Shown: positions 9,079-18,327, counted from the first letter of the stretch. The stretch: 64,000 bases of DNA from Planctomycetota bacterium (GCA_020638795.1 JACKHW010000002.1:248001-312000); one strand, 5' to 3'. Numbers and translations are program-made. The notes: generated from the letters alone by a model not told the origin.

Positions 9079-9163
9079 CGCTACGCGCTCCATGTTCGCA
9101 GCACGGACCAAAGCCTGCGCAAGGCGCCTACCAAATTGGACGGCCTCTCCCACCTGCCCCGCG
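9079..9163 (-). repeat. Imperfect inverted duplication, copy B
   Basis: Reverse-complement partner of 8830-8933, about 85 bases, shorter by one internal deletion of roughly 17 bases. Both copies translate in the same frame to a similar peptide (GQVG.AV...AQAL.RAAN), so the pair may be remnants of an old coding sequence. The rest of 8676-9271 shows nothing else I can support. Confidence 0.7.
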
Positions 9164-9271
9164 CTTCTCGGAGCTCGAGCAGAGGGAAGGGGCAGCACGG
9201 ACGCGCCGTGACTAGCGGTCAGGCTGCTTTGATCACGAGCGGGCAGCGAGAACCTGCGCAGAGTGGTTCGA

Positions 9272-10402
9272 CTACTGCGCGATCGCGTCGAGTTGGGTCT
9301 TGAGGCGACCCATGACGTTGGAGTGGATCTGGCACACGCGCGATTCGGTGAGGCTCATGATGTCGCCGATCTCGCGCATCGTGAGTCCTTCGTAGTAATA
9401 CATGATCACGATCAAGCGCTCTTTCTTGGTGAGGTTGCTCGTGATCAAATCGAGAACGTCTTGTTGGTGCAGGGACTGCAGCGGATCGCAGCCCTTCTTG
9501 TCCTCGATGATCTCGACCTTCTCCATGTCGCGATCGTCGTCACTCTCGTCGAGCTTCTCCGAAAGCGAGAACATCGTCTTGGGCGAAGCCTCGACCTTGA
9601 GGTTGGCGAGTTCGTCCATCGTGATCTCGAGGTCCTTCGCCAGCTCGTAGTCGTTGACTTCACGACCGTGAAGCGCCTCGAGCCGCGAGACCGCTTTGTC
9701 GAGCTTGTGAGCCTTGAGTCGGACGAGCCTCGGTACCCAGTCTTGCGAACGGAGTTCGTCGAGGATCGAACCGCGAATGCGGGTCGAGCAGTAGGTCTTG
9801 AACTTGATACCGCGCTTGAGGTCGAAGCCGCGAATCGCATCGAGCAAGCCGAACGTGCCGGCGCTGATCAAGTCATCGACATCGATCGACTTGGGGAGCG
9901 TTTGCAGGAGGCGCTCGGCGATGTAGCGAACGAGCGGATAGTGGTATTCGACGAGGATGTTGCGGAGGTTCTCGTCGCCCGTGCGCTTGAACGTCTTCCA
10001 GATCTGATCGATTCGCTCTTGCTCTTGTCGCTTGCGTTCCGCCGGTGTCAGCTTCTCGGGCTTGGCGGTGGCCTTTGCCTGGGGCGCCTCGATGGGCTTG
10101 GGCGCGGCTGCGCTCGTCGCTGCGGCCGTCTTCTTGACGCGTGTCGTCGTCGTTGCGGCCTTGCCTCGTGCGGTGGTGGAACCCTTCGCGGCCTTCGTCG
10201 CTTTCGCGGTCGTCTTCGAAGCTGTGGTCTTCGTTGTCGACTTCCCGGCGGACTTCGACTTCGATCCGGCCTTCGGAGCCGACTTCGTGGTCGCGCTCTG
10301 CTTCGTCGTGCGTGTCGCCTTCTTCGAAGACGCGGCTTTCGACTTGCTACCGGTGGAAGTGGACTTCGTCTTCTTCTGCTTGCGCGTGGCGGTCGTGGTC
10401 AT
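9272..10402 (-). CDS. FliA/WhiG-family RNA polymerase sigma factor with basic N-terminal tail
   Basis: A 376-residue sigma-70-type factor. The sigma core runs from about residue 120: region 2 (PLVRYIAERLL, DVDDLISAGTFGLLDAI, FDLKRGIKFKTYCSTRIRGS), region 3 with DWVPRLVR, and region 4 helix-turn-helix with YYYEGLTMREIGDIMSLTES. The DWVPR motif and short region 1 place it in the FliA/WhiG group that drives flagellar or developmental genes. Residues 1-118 are an added tail almost entirely of Lys, Ala, Thr, Ser and Arg, resembling histone H1 or bacterial Lys-rich proteins and likely to bind DNA or RNA non-specifically. The ATG at 10402 has no clear Shine-Dalgarno. No flagellar genes are in the window, so its regulon is unknown. 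Confidence 0.92.
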   Translation of the reverse strand: MTTTATRKQKKTKSTSTGSKSKAASSKKATRTTKQSATTKSAPKAGSKSKSAGKSTTKTTASKTTAKATKAAKGSTTARGKAATTTTRVKKTAAATSAAAPKPIEAPQAKATAKPEKLTPAERKRQEQERIDQIWKTFKRTGDENLRNILVEYHYPLVRYIAERLLQTLPKSIDVDDLISAGTFGLLDAIRGFDLKRGIKFKTYCSTRIRGSILDELRSQDWVPRLVRLKAHKLDKAVSRLEALHGREVNDYELAKDLEITMDELANLKVEASPKTMFSLSEKLDESDDDRDMEKVEIIEDKKGCDPLQSLHQQDVLDLITSNLTKKERLIVIMYYYEGLTMREIGDIMSLTESRVCQIHSNVMGRLKTQLDAIAQ

Positions 10403-10764
10403 CGGATCAAAGGGTCAAGAGGTCAGTCGAATCGGGAACTCCCGGGGCGGCCGCCGCGGTGGCGACCACCGAGCATGGATGCACTCCGAGCCCGTACGCA
10501 TTGCGATGCGTTCGTTCACGGAGTCGATGACGTTGCAACCAGCGCGGAGGGAGAGTCGCTCCCGGCCTGCATCGATGCGTCGCGCGGGATGGCGGCTCGG
10601 AACCCCGAGCACGAGTACCGACTCGCGGATCGTCCGGTCCGGCCGAGGATCCGAAGCTTCTGTTCGTGAGTCCAAGCGGCAAGTGCCGGGCGAGGTCCGC
10701 GAGTACCGAACCTCATTCTTCCTTCGGCAACCAGGCACTGCTGTGCAGCCCATGGCTTTGCGTC

Positions 10765-10920
10765 GTGCGCGAAACGCGCACTCGGCCTTTATCGGGAAGA
10801 ACCCTCATTGAGAAAGAAGTGGGGGGTGCGAGTCCCCCGTCCTGCGGACGGCCCGTGGCGCGTACCGCTGGAGAGGAGTATCGACCACCTCGCTCATGGA
10901 CTTGAGGGGTGGACGAAACT
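10765..10920. other. Hairpin-rich non-coding stretch between sigma factor and apt
   Basis: The 585-base gap between 10402 and 10988 has no gene I can support. It holds a run of hairpins: GTGCGCG/CGCGCAC with AAA loop (10765-10781), GGGGG/CCCCC around TGCGAGT (10822-10838), GTCC/GGAC (10839-10849), and CCACC/GGTGG (10885-10912) a few bases before TTTTTT. This could be a small structured RNA on the plus strand ending in a weak terminator, but I recognise no family. Confidence 0.25.
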
Positions 10921-10987
10921 TTTTTCGAGGTTCTTCCAGGCACCCCATATCTGGCGGCGGAAGGCGTGACGGGCCACCAGATGTGGA

Positions 10988-11503
10988 TCAATCGTAGGAG
11001 AGCACGGCGTGGAAGCGGTGACTCCCGAGCTTCTTCCTGCCCCCGAGGAAGGCGAGTTCGATCAGGACCGCGACCGCTTCGACGTGCCCACCGACGCTCT
11101 CGATCAAGTGCGTTGCGGCAGCCACAGTGCCACCGGTCGCTAGCAGGTCGTCGATGACGAGTACGCTTTCGCCGGGTTCGACCGCGTCGACGTGCATCTC
11201 GACGTGGTCGGTGCCGTACTCTAGTGCGTACTCGTAGCTGACCGTGTCGTACGGCAGCTTGCCCTTCTTGCGGATCGGGGCGAAGCCATACCCGAGTTCG
11301 AGGGCGAGTGCCGCGCCGAACACGAATCCACGCGACTCGATCCCGATGATCTTCGTTGCCGTGCAGTCGTCGATCTCGTTGGCCAACTTCGTGATCGCGA
11401 GTCGAAACGCGTTCGCGTCGGCGAGGAGAGGCGTGATGTCCTTGAAGAGGATGCCTTCCTTCGGGAAGTCGGGAATGTCGCGGATGTAGTCTTCGAGCTT
11501 CAT
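10988..11503 (-). CDS. apt: Adenine phosphoribosyltransferase
   Basis: A 171-residue type I phosphoribosyltransferase of normal length for Apt. It starts MKLEDYIRDIPDFPKEGILF, the usual Apt N-terminus with FKDITPLL after it, contains GIESRGFVFG and RKKGKLP, and has the PRPP-binding loop VLVIDDLLATGGT. It salvages adenine with PRPP to form AMP in the cytosol. The ATG at 11503 lies 1 base after the argS stop, and the gene is the last of a uup-argS-apt run on the minus strand, so it is probably cotranscribed with them. Confidence 0.96.
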   Translation of the reverse strand: MKLEDYIRDIPDFPKEGILFKDITPLLADANAFRLAITKLANEIDDCTATKIIGIESRGFVFGAALALELGYGFAPIRKKGKLPYDTVSYEYALEYGTDHVEMHVDAVEPGESVLVIDDLLATGGTVAAATHLIESVGGHVEAVAVLIELAFLGGRKKLGSHRFHAVLSYD

Positions 11504-11504
11504 G

Positions 11505-13253
11505 TCACATTTCTTCGGGTGAGGCGACGCCGAGCAACGCGAGTCCTTCGCGGATCAAGTCGCGCGCTGCGCGCACGAGTAGGAGGCGTGCCGCTTTGAC
11601 TTCGGGCTCCGCACTCAACACGTGGTGTTCGCGTAGGTAGCTGTGGATCTCGGATGCGAGTGAGGTCACGAACGACGTGAGGATATACGGCTCGTTCTTG
11701 TCGACGCAGCGTTCGAGAACCGAGCCGAAGTCGAGCATCGTGATGAGGACACGTTCGGCGTCATGGAGCGCGCACCAAACGATGTCCGCCGGAATCGCGT
11801 CCGCGGCATCGTCCGAGCCTGCTTTGCGCAGGATGCTCGAGAGGCGAGCGCCCGCGTATTGGACGTATGGCCCGGTTTCGCCCTCGAAGCTGAGTAGCTC
11901 GTCCCAATCGAACTTGACGTCCTTGATGCGAGTGTTCTTGAGGTCGTTGAACACGATCGCCCCGACGCCGATCGCTTCGGCGACGGCATCCTTGTCCGCC
12001 AAGTCCGGGTTCTTCTCATCGATGATCGTGCGTGCCTTCGCGACGGCTTCGTCAAGAACTTCGTCGAGGAAGATCGCGTTGCCCCCGCGCGTCGAGAACT
12101 TCGTCCAGCGCTTCTGCTCGGGATCGAAGGTCAGCACGAGGCCGAAGTCGATGTGCTCGATGCCGTCTGCTTCCTTCCAACCGAGCTTCGCGATGACTTC
12201 CTTGAGTTGGCGGAAGTGGAGCTTCTGCTCCGCGCCGACGACGTAGAGCGCCTTGTCGAACTCGTAGGTCGCGCGACGGTAGTAGAGCGCCGCGAGATCG
12301 CGCGTTGCGTAGATCGTCGTGCCGTCGGACTTCACGAGGATGCACGGCGGCATACCGTCGATCTCGACGACGAGCGCGCCTTCGGACACGGTCGTGATCC
12401 CTGCGTCCTTCAGCTGAGCGAGAGTGCTCTCGATCTTGTCCTCATAGAAGCTCTCGCCCGTGATGGCCTCGAACTCGGCAGCGAGCCGGCGGTACGGACC
12501 TTGGAACGCTTCGAGGCTGATGTCGCGGAGCTCTTGCCAGCGACGTCGCTCCGCGTTGTCCTCACCCGACTCTAGACGACGGAACGCTTCCGCCGCGCGT
12601 TCGTTCAGGCGCGGGTCCGCGTCGGACTCGCGCTTGAACCGCACGTAGATCTCGTAGAGGTGCCGCATCGGATCGCGATGCAGCGCTTCTTGGTCCCCCC
12701 ACTCTTCGAACGCGATGAGGATCTTGCCGAACTGTGAGCCCCAATCGCCGAGGTGGTTGATCCCGAAGACGGTGTGCCCCGTGTGCTTGTAGATCCGGCG
12801 CAAGGCAGCACCGATGACGGTCGAACGCAGGTGCCCGAAGTGGAACGGCTTGGCAATGTTGGGCGACGAGTAGTCGATGACGACGCGCGTGTCGTTGGGC
12901 TTCCACGGACCGAACGGTTCGCGACGCTCGAGAACGCCACGCACGACGTCTTCCGCAAGCGCGGCTCGCTCGTAGCGAACATTGACGAACGGACCGACCG
13001 CCTCGGCAGTCGTGAGGATCCCATGGTTCTCTTTCGCGAGTTCGACGAGGCGCTCGGCAAAGGCTTTGGCAACGGCAGGTGGTGCTTGTCCCGCAGCCTT
13101 GGCGAGCGGGAAGCAAGGGATCGCGGCGTCGCCGTGACTCGCGTCCTTCGGACGTCCGATGGGGAGCGTCCCGACATCGAATGCCGGGCCGGCAATGCTG
13201 CGAGCTGCCTCGGCGACCAGCGACGCGAGGCGTTCCTTGATGGATACGGTCAC
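11505..13253 (-). CDS. argS: Arginyl-tRNA synthetase
   Basis: A 582-residue class I aminoacyl-tRNA synthetase that charges tRNA-Arg. The N-terminal additional domain is followed by the VIDYSSPNIAKPFHFGHLRS segment that carries the HIGH-equivalent HFGH. The KMSK-equivalent loop is KFSTRGGNAIFLDE, the degenerate form seen in many ArgRS. The C-terminal all-alpha anticodon-binding domain contains YVQYAGARLSSILRKAG, and the protein ends RDLIREGLALLGVASPEEM, as expected. The start is a GTG at 13253 that overlaps the stop of the upstream ABC-F gene (GTGA), indicating translational coupling. Confidence 0.97.
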   Translation of the reverse strand: MTVSIKERLASLVAEAARSIAGPAFDVGTLPIGRPKDASHGDAAIPCFPLAKAAGQAPPAVAKAFAERLVELAKENHGILTTAEAVGPFVNVRYERAALAEDVVRGVLERREPFGPWKPNDTRVVIDYSSPNIAKPFHFGHLRSTVIGAALRRIYKHTGHTVFGINHLGDWGSQFGKILIAFEEWGDQEALHRDPMRHLYEIYVRFKRESDADPRLNERAAEAFRRLESGEDNAERRRWQELRDISLEAFQGPYRRLAAEFEAITGESFYEDKIESTLAQLKDAGITTVSEGALVVEIDGMPPCILVKSDGTTIYATRDLAALYYRRATYEFDKALYVVGAEQKLHFRQLKEVIAKLGWKEADGIEHIDFGLVLTFDPEQKRWTKFSTRGGNAIFLDEVLDEAVAKARTIIDEKNPDLADKDAVAEAIGVGAIVFNDLKNTRIKDVKFDWDELLSFEGETGPYVQYAGARLSSILRKAGSDDAADAIPADIVWCALHDAERVLITMLDFGSVLERCVDKNEPYILTSFVTSLASEIHSYLREHHVLSAEPEVKAARLLLVRAARDLIREGLALLGVASPEEM

Positions 13254-15157
13254 TGCCAGTTCTCCCAGGTCTCGTAGAGGCCTTGCAGCTCACCGTCGAT
13301 GCTCACCACTTTGCCTTGCAGATCTTTCATGCGTTCGGGGTCCTTCCACGCGTTCTCGTCGTGCAACGCAGCTTGCAGTTCTTCGCGCTCGGTTTCGAGT
13401 TCCATGATGCGGGCTTCGAGCTTCGCGAACGCGTACGGATTCCGGATCTTGTTCGCAGTGGCGGAATCGTTGGACGAGCGCGGTGGTTCTGCTGCGGACT
13501 CGGCACGGCGCTCCTGGCGTTGCTCGCGTTTCTCGGCTTCCTCGAGGCGGCGTTTCGCCGTGGCGGAGGTCTCGTAGTCCTCGATGCCGCCCTCGTGGAC
13601 GACGATCCCCGCCTTCGTGAGTTCGAAGACGCGCTGGATGACGCGGTTCAAGAACCACCTGTCGTGGGACACCGCCACGATCGTGCCTTCGAAATCGTCG
13701 AGTGCCTCCTCGAGTGCCTCACGGGTCGCGATGTCGAGGTGGTTGGTCGGTTCGTCGAGCAGGTAGCAATCCACGGTTTGGACGACGAGCCGCGCGAGGC
13801 AGAGACGCCGTTTCTCACCGCCCGAGAGGACGCGGACATCCTTGTCGACGTCGTCGCCGCGGAAGACGAAACGCGCGAGATGGTCGCGGCATTCGCCCTC
13901 GGTCCAGGTCGGGACGAGGCTCATGAACGTGCCGAGCACGGTTCCCGACGTCGGCAAATCGTCCATCTCCTGTCGGAAGTAACCGATCCGAAGTGTCTTG
14001 CTACGCTCGACGGTGCCATTCGTCGCCGGCTGTTGGCCGGCGATGATCTCGAGCAGGCTGCTCTTTCCCGTTCCGTTTCGACCGAGGATCCCGATGCGGT
14101 CCCCGTGGAAGACCCGGAAGTCGACGCCCTCGAAGAGCGGCTCGGCGTCGCCGTACCGCAAGGAGAGCGACTTGCCTTCGATGACGGTTTGGCCCGAGAG
14201 ACCCTTCGCCGAACCGAGTCGCAGTGCCATCCGTGCGCCCGGGGCGGTGCGCGGTCGCGCGAGTCGCTCGACGCGTTGCAAACGCTTGAGACGTCCCTTG
14301 GCTTGCGCGGACCAACGACTGCCCATGTGTTTGCGGATGTAGGCCATCTCCTTCGCGTACCACTCGGATTGTTTCTCGTACTCGCGCAGCGCGGTCTCGA
14401 GTTCGCGTGCCTTCTGTTCTTGCCACGCGGAGTAGTTCCCGCGGTAGCGCGTGACCTGACCGCTGTCGATCTCGACGATCGACCGACACACGCGATCGAG
14501 GAAACGGCGGTCGTGGGACACGAGCACGAACGCGCCCTTGCGCTGCTCGAGCCAGTCTTCGAGGAAGGCGATGCCTTCGAGGTCGAGGTGGTTGGTTGGC
14601 TCGTCGAGGATCAACAGCTCGGCGGGCAGGAGCATCGCCTGCGCGAGTGCGACGCGTGCCTTCTCGCCGCCGGAGAGGACTTCGACGTCGTCACCGAAGC
14701 GATCGCGCGCGAAGCCGAGACCCTGCAAGGCACGCTCGGCGAACGCGTGACGTCGATAGCCGTTGCCCGCTTCGAACGCGGTGTGCACGCGTTCGTACCG
14801 CGCCGCGAGCGATGCGTTCTCCGGCTCCGTGGCCATGGCGGTTTCGAGTTCGCGCAGCTCCGACTCCATGGCCTCGAAGCGAGCGAACGAGCGCTGCGCA
14901 GCCTCGAGCAGGGTCATGCCCGCCGTCAGCTGCGGGATCTGAGCCGTCCAAGCGATCTCGAGATCGCGCCGCATCGAGCGCTCACCACGATCGGGAGGAT
15001 CCTCACCGATCAGGACCTTGACGAGAGTCGTCTTTCCCGCGCCGTTGTCCCCGACGATCCCGATGCGATCGTCCTCCGCGATCCGGAGCGAGACGTCCCC
15101 GAAGACGAGGGCGTCGCCGTAGGCTCGTTCGACTTGGTGCAGCGTCAGCAGAGTCAC
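13250..15157 (-). CDS. uup: ABC-F family ATPase, Uup-like
   Basis: A soluble twin-ATPase protein with no membrane segments. Domain 1 has Walker A GDNGAGKTT, signature LSGGEKARVAL and Walker B LLILDEPTNHLDLE. Domain 2 has GRNGTGKSS, LSGGEKRRLCLARL and YLLDEPTNHLDIA. Between them is a basic interdomain linker, and the C-terminus (about 550-635) is a charged coiled coil rich in EE/KR, as in Uup. The GTG at 15157 gives 635 residues, the length of E. coli Uup, and begins VTLLTLHQVERAYGD like family members; an ATG at 15220 would add 21 unrelated residues. ABC-F proteins act on ribosomes, and Uup is also linked to DNA repair. It is first in an operon with argS and apt. Confidence 0.9.
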   Translation of the reverse strand: MTLLTLHQVERAYGDALVFGDVSLRIAEDDRIGIVGDNGAGKTTLVKVLIGEDPPDRGERSMRRDLEIAWTAQIPQLTAGMTLLEAAQRSFARFEAMESELRELETAMATEPENASLAARYERVHTAFEAGNGYRRHAFAERALQGLGFARDRFGDDVEVLSGGEKARVALAQAMLLPAELLILDEPTNHLDLEGIAFLEDWLEQRKGAFVLVSHDRRFLDRVCRSIVEIDSGQVTRYRGNYSAWQEQKARELETALREYEKQSEWYAKEMAYIRKHMGSRWSAQAKGRLKRLQRVERLARPRTAPGARMALRLGSAKGLSGQTVIEGKSLSLRYGDAEPLFEGVDFRVFHGDRIGILGRNGTGKSSLLEIIAGQQPATNGTVERSKTLRIGYFRQEMDDLPTSGTVLGTFMSLVPTWTEGECRDHLARFVFRGDDVDKDVRVLSGGEKRRLCLARLVVQTVDCYLLDEPTNHLDIATREALEEALDDFEGTIVAVSHDRWFLNRVIQRVFELTKAGIVVHEGGIEDYETSATAKRRLEEAEKREQRQERRAESAAEPPRSSNDSATANKIRNPYAFAKLEARIMELETEREELQAALHDENAWKDPERMKDLQGKVVSIDGELQGLYETWENWQ

Positions 15158-15342
15158 ATCGTGATCTAACCGCGCGTCCCGTGGGCTTGCACGCGTCGAT
15201 TGCTGGTCCTGGCTGGGCATTGGAGCTTCCGTCCGAGCCTGCCTCCGGTGGTTGGCGCCTGGTCCCGCCGCTGCCAGCGCACGGAGAGCAAAACTGGCGG
15301 TCTGGGCTCAGACGATCGCGGTGGCGTGTCGATGAACTCGAC

Positions 15343-16554
15343 ATGGCACGAAAGCGCGACGGGCGTTCTCTGACGGATTTGATGCTGTTCTGCGACGACA
15401 TGCAGCAGCACGTGCGTGGGCTCACGAAGAACCTGCGCGCGGAGTCGAGTCGTCATGTCGACGAAGGTCCTGGCGCGCCCAAGGCGAGTTCGGACGTGAT
15501 CCGCTCCTTGCGCAGCCTTGCCGCTTCGCTCCAGGAGCTCATGGTCGTGCTGCCGACGGTGCCCGTGATCGACGGGCAACCGAAAGAACTCGATCCTCGT
15601 GTGCTCGCACTCGGGCTCATCAGCCAGTGGCTCGACCGTGATGGCGAGATTGCGCAGAAGGCGCGGCGCGGCATTCACGGTCATAGTGAATCGATCGAAC
15701 TCGCGAGTGTCGTCGAACTGATCGCCCTCCAGCGCAAGACGGGTCTCCTGCGCGTCAAGGGACAGGCCGAGACGTTCTTGCTCGAGTTCGAGGACGGCGA
15801 TGTCGTGCACGCCGTGAGCGACAACGCTCCGGAGCGGGATCGACTCGGCGAGATCCTCGTGGACCAAGGTGCGCTCGATCGTGATATCTTGCGCGACCTG
15901 CTGATGAAGTATCGCGGATCGCGGCGGCGCCTAGGGACGCACTTCGAGATCCAGCAGCTCGTCGGCGAAGCCGGTCTTCGTCGGGCGCTCGAAGAACAGG
16001 TGCAGCGCTTGTTCCATCGGCTGTTCGCGGCGAAGGACGCGTACTTCGAGTTCATGGAAGATGCGGGGTCGGAGCACTTCCAAAAAGTGCGACTCGGTGC
16101 GATGTCGCTGCTCCTCGAGAGCGCGCACATGATCGACAACGAACGCGATGCGCAGATCAAGCTGCGTGGCACGATCGACCTCGACGAGATCTTGAGCGAC
16201 GACGACAACCGCATGCGCATCGTCGCCTCGGCTGCCGCTGCCGGCGACGTGGTCGGTGGCCAGGTCGAGTCGCGTTCGACGAGCGTCGAAGGAGGAGTGT
16301 CCACCGAGCCGTCGGAGACCGAAGCGCATGACGTCTCGTCCACACGGACGAGCGCGAGCGGTGGGGCGAGCACGATCGAGCCATCGCAGTCGACTGCCGA
16401 TGCAGGCGAGGTCGACGATGCCGTCGACGAAGAACTCGCGGGGGACGCCGACGACGACCCTGCGATGCACGCGATCAGCTTCCTTCGCAAGTACGGGATC
16501 GGTACCCGCAAGTGGGTCAGCGAGTTTTCGAAGGGTTCGCGCGGGCCTGAATAG
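15343..16554 (+). CDS. DUF4388 domain-containing protein
   Basis: A 403-residue soluble protein. Residues of about 114-250 match the DUF4388 (PATAN-like) pattern: SIELASVVELIALQRKTGLL, then LLEFEDGDVVHA, and RLGEILVDQGALDRD, the block also seen in type II/IV secretion ATPase N-termini. The last 130 residues are low-complexity and acidic (Asp, Glu, Ser, Thr), ending with a folded-looking segment SFLRKYGIGTRKWVSEFSKG. In other bacteria this domain appears in gliding, chemotaxis and signalling adaptors. The ATG at 15343 starts a plausible N-terminus; an earlier in-frame ATG at 15181 gives a Trp/Arg-rich stretch unlike protein. It is transcribed divergently from uup. A second DUF4388 protein is at 34814. 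Confidence 0.8.
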   Translation: MARKRDGRSLTDLMLFCDDMQQHVRGLTKNLRAESSRHVDEGPGAPKASSDVIRSLRSLAASLQELMVVLPTVPVIDGQPKELDPRVLALGLISQWLDRDGEIAQKARRGIHGHSESIELASVVELIALQRKTGLLRVKGQAETFLLEFEDGDVVHAVSDNAPERDRLGEILVDQGALDRDILRDLLMKYRGSRRRLGTHFEIQQLVGEAGLRRALEEQVQRLFHRLFAAKDAYFEFMEDAGSEHFQKVRLGAMSLLLESAHMIDNERDAQIKLRGTIDLDEILSDDDNRMRIVASAAAAGDVVGGQVESRSTSVEGGVSTEPSETEAHDVSSTRTSASGGASTIEPSQSTADAGEVDDAVDEELAGDADDDPAMHAISFLRKYGIGTRKWVSEFSKGSRGPE

Positions 16555-16561
16555 CCCGCGC
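16539..16561. terminator. Hairpin between convergent genes
   Basis: Perfect 8-base stem GCGCGGGC / GCCCGCGC with a 7-base loop, overlapping the stop of the DUF4388 gene and 9 bases from the stop of the convergent gene at 16570. There is no T-tract, so it may slow or protect rather than terminate. Confidence 0.35.
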
Positions 16562-16569
16562 GGCGCGCG

Positions 16570-17682
16570 TCACTGAACGCTGCCCGTGAGTTCGATGACC
16601 GGTGCGCCGGTCGCTTGCGAGCCGAAGAGGAGGGCACCGGTCGCACTCGTCGAGTCCGACTGATAGACCATCTGCCCAGGACCCTCGCCGACCAGGGTCA
16701 TCGCGACGCCGTTCGACCAGACGCTTCCGAACGCGTTGCTCGCCGCGTCGATGAAGAGGCCCTGCGCGAACAGCGTCAGGTCGGCGAGCGACTTGTCCGC
16801 CGGAATCGGGAATTTGAGCGTTCCGTTCCACGTGTTTCCGGACTGCACGAGGGGCAGCGGTGCGGCGAGATCGATCGAGTTGTAGACGAAGTTTCCGCTC
16901 GCACCGACGGCGGTCAGGTCGAACGGCAACGGGATCTGCGAGAACGTCACGTTGGAGAAGCCGAACAGGATCGCCGCGGGATACTGGCTGGCGAGCCCCG
17001 AGGCGGTCAGCGTGAGGGCGCCGCCTGGTGTCAGTGCATTCGCGTCCGGGCACGTGAACGAGTAGCGCTCCGCGCTCTTGAACGGGCCATTGACGCCGAA
17101 CGTCGCGGTCGCCCCACTGGTCGTGCTGTTGCGGAACGCGTCGAGAAGGTATTCGCTCTTCTGGTTGGCCTGACCGGTTTCGACGAACTCGATCAGCAGG
17201 CTGCCCTTGACCTGTTGGTAGACGAACGGCGTGTTGAGCTTGAAGGTGACGTTGAACGGCGCCGGGCCACTCAGGACGGGCTGCGCGGGCCGGTTGTAGG
17301 TGCCCTGGAAGACGATTGCCATCGCACCGGAGCGATTGTTGGCGAACGTCGTCGACATCGTCGACGGCGTCATGCTCGAGTAACCGATCGAAACGGTGAA
17401 GTTCGGGATCGAGCGTGCGGTGAAGGCGTTGGTGTTCGCCGTATCACGCCGATACGCGAAGGATTGGATCAACGCCGTCGCGCCGATGTACTTGCCCGCG
17501 ACGAGGTGTTGCGTTCGCGAGCCGCCTTCGTAGACGAACGGGAAATACGACGCATCATTCGCGTCGGCACCGGTCGCTACGGCGGGGATGACTTTCTTGC
17601 CTTGAGCCTGCAGGGTCGCGGGCGCGGCCACGAAGGGAACGATGGCGAAGAGGAGTGCGGAGGGAATCGGTCGAAGTCGCAT
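16570..17682 (-). CDS. Exported protein with the shared C-terminal beta module
   Basis: A 370-residue protein of unknown function with a signal peptide (ALLFAIVPFVAAPATLQAQG) and a Ser/Thr/Asn-rich beta-type body. The final 60 residues (WNGTLKFPIPADKSLADLTL to SNGVAMTLVG) match the C-terminal module of the exported proteins at 29239, 38205 and 61141 and the fragment at 54362: a Pro-rich IPxD.SL strand, then LFxQ.L.ID, then SNG. The ATG at 17682 gives a clean signal peptide; an in-frame ATG at 17769 would add an unlikely 29 residues. It may be a surface or extracellular protein, but no catalytic motif is visible. Confidence 0.75.
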   Translation of the reverse strand: MRLRPIPSALLFAIVPFVAAPATLQAQGKKVIPAVATGADANDASYFPFVYEGGSRTQHLVAGKYIGATALIQSFAYRRDTANTNAFTARSIPNFTVSIGYSSMTPSTMSTTFANNRSGAMAIVFQGTYNRPAQPVLSGPAPFNVTFKLNTPFVYQQVKGSLLIEFVETGQANQKSEYLLDAFRNSTTSGATATFGVNGPFKSAERYSFTCPDANALTPGGALTLTASGLASQYPAAILFGFSNVTFSQIPLPFDLTAVGASGNFVYNSIDLAAPLPLVQSGNTWNGTLKFPIPADKSLADLTLFAQGLFIDAASNAFGSVWSNGVAMTLVGEGPGQMVYQSDSTSATGALLFGSQATGAPVIELTGSVQ

Positions 17683-17820
17683 GTCAGGAAGCTTTGAGAT
17701 GGGGAAGAATGAATAACGAGTCGTCAGATCGAGCGTACGCGATTCTCGACGTGCCGTCTCCCCGCACACGCATGGAATGGTTCCCGCTTCAGATGTTCCG
17801 CGACTCGATCGAGCGCCGAG

Positions 17821-18327
17821 CTATGGCTCGAACTCGATCTCGACGTCGAGGTGCGTCGACGGATAGCGCACGGGGATTTCGACTTCGATCCAACCGAGGG
17901 TGTCGTCGCCGACTTCGACGATGAATACCGCTTCGTTGCGCCACGGGTCGTCGTAGAGCACCGCGATACCGTCGGGCGATTCCAAGAAGCCGAGATCCGC
18001 GGATGCGATGTCCTCGGAGTCGAAGTACGCGAGCCCGCGATCATCGGTGCGCATCGTCGCCCACGGGTCCTTTCCCTGGCGGTAGTCGTCGCTCCACTCG
18101 TTCCAGGCTTCGACGATGCGGACCGTCAGGCCCTGCCAAACGGCGTTCTTCGAATCGACGACCGTGATCGAGAGGGATACGGGCTTCTTCTCGTGGTGAT
18201 GCCAGCGGCGACACGAGGCTAGGGGCAGCGTCGCAGCGACCAGGGCGAGCAGCAGGAACTTGCTCGCGAAGCTGCGGCGCGAAGCGCGGTCGGATAGCGA
18301 CGGGGCGGTGGTCATGCCGGGATCCAT
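17821..18327 (-). CDS. Putative lipoprotein of unknown function
   Basis: A 168-residue protein with a basic n-region, the hydrophobic stretch SKFLLLALVAATLPLASC and a lipobox-type LASC, so it should be lipid-anchored at the cysteine (about residue 39). The mature part opens with RRWHHHEKKP and continues as alternating polar and hydrophobic strands with many Asp/Glu (DDRGLAYFDSEDIASADLG), suggesting a single beta-sandwich like a carboxypeptidase-regulatory domain. I do not recognise a family. Two in-frame ATGs (18327 and 18315) are possible starts. It lies between the exported protein at 16570 and ettA. Confidence 0.65.
   Translation of the reverse strand: MDPGMTTAPSLSDRASRRSFASKFLLLALVAATLPLASCRRWHHHEKKPVSLSITVVDSKNAVWQGLTVRIVEAWNEWSDDYRQGKDPWATMRTDDRGLAYFDSEDIASADLGFLESPDGIAVLYDDPWRNEAVFIVEVGDDTLGWIEVEIPVRYPSTHLDVEIEFEP

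Noticed and set aside
9263..10669. Long plus-strand frame antisense to the sigma factor
   Set aside because: Low-complexity Gly/Arg/Leu-rich translation that mirrors the basic tail; the minus strand is a clear sigma factor.
10820..10850. tRNA or tmRNA 3' part
   Set aside because: A T-arm-like GGGGG-TGCGAGT-CCCCC is present, but there is no acceptor stem, anticodon arm or CCA, so it is only listed as a hairpin-rich stretch.
13283..15169. Plus-strand frame over the whole uup gene
   Set aside because: No domain signature, while the minus strand shows both ABC-F ATPase sites and normal length.
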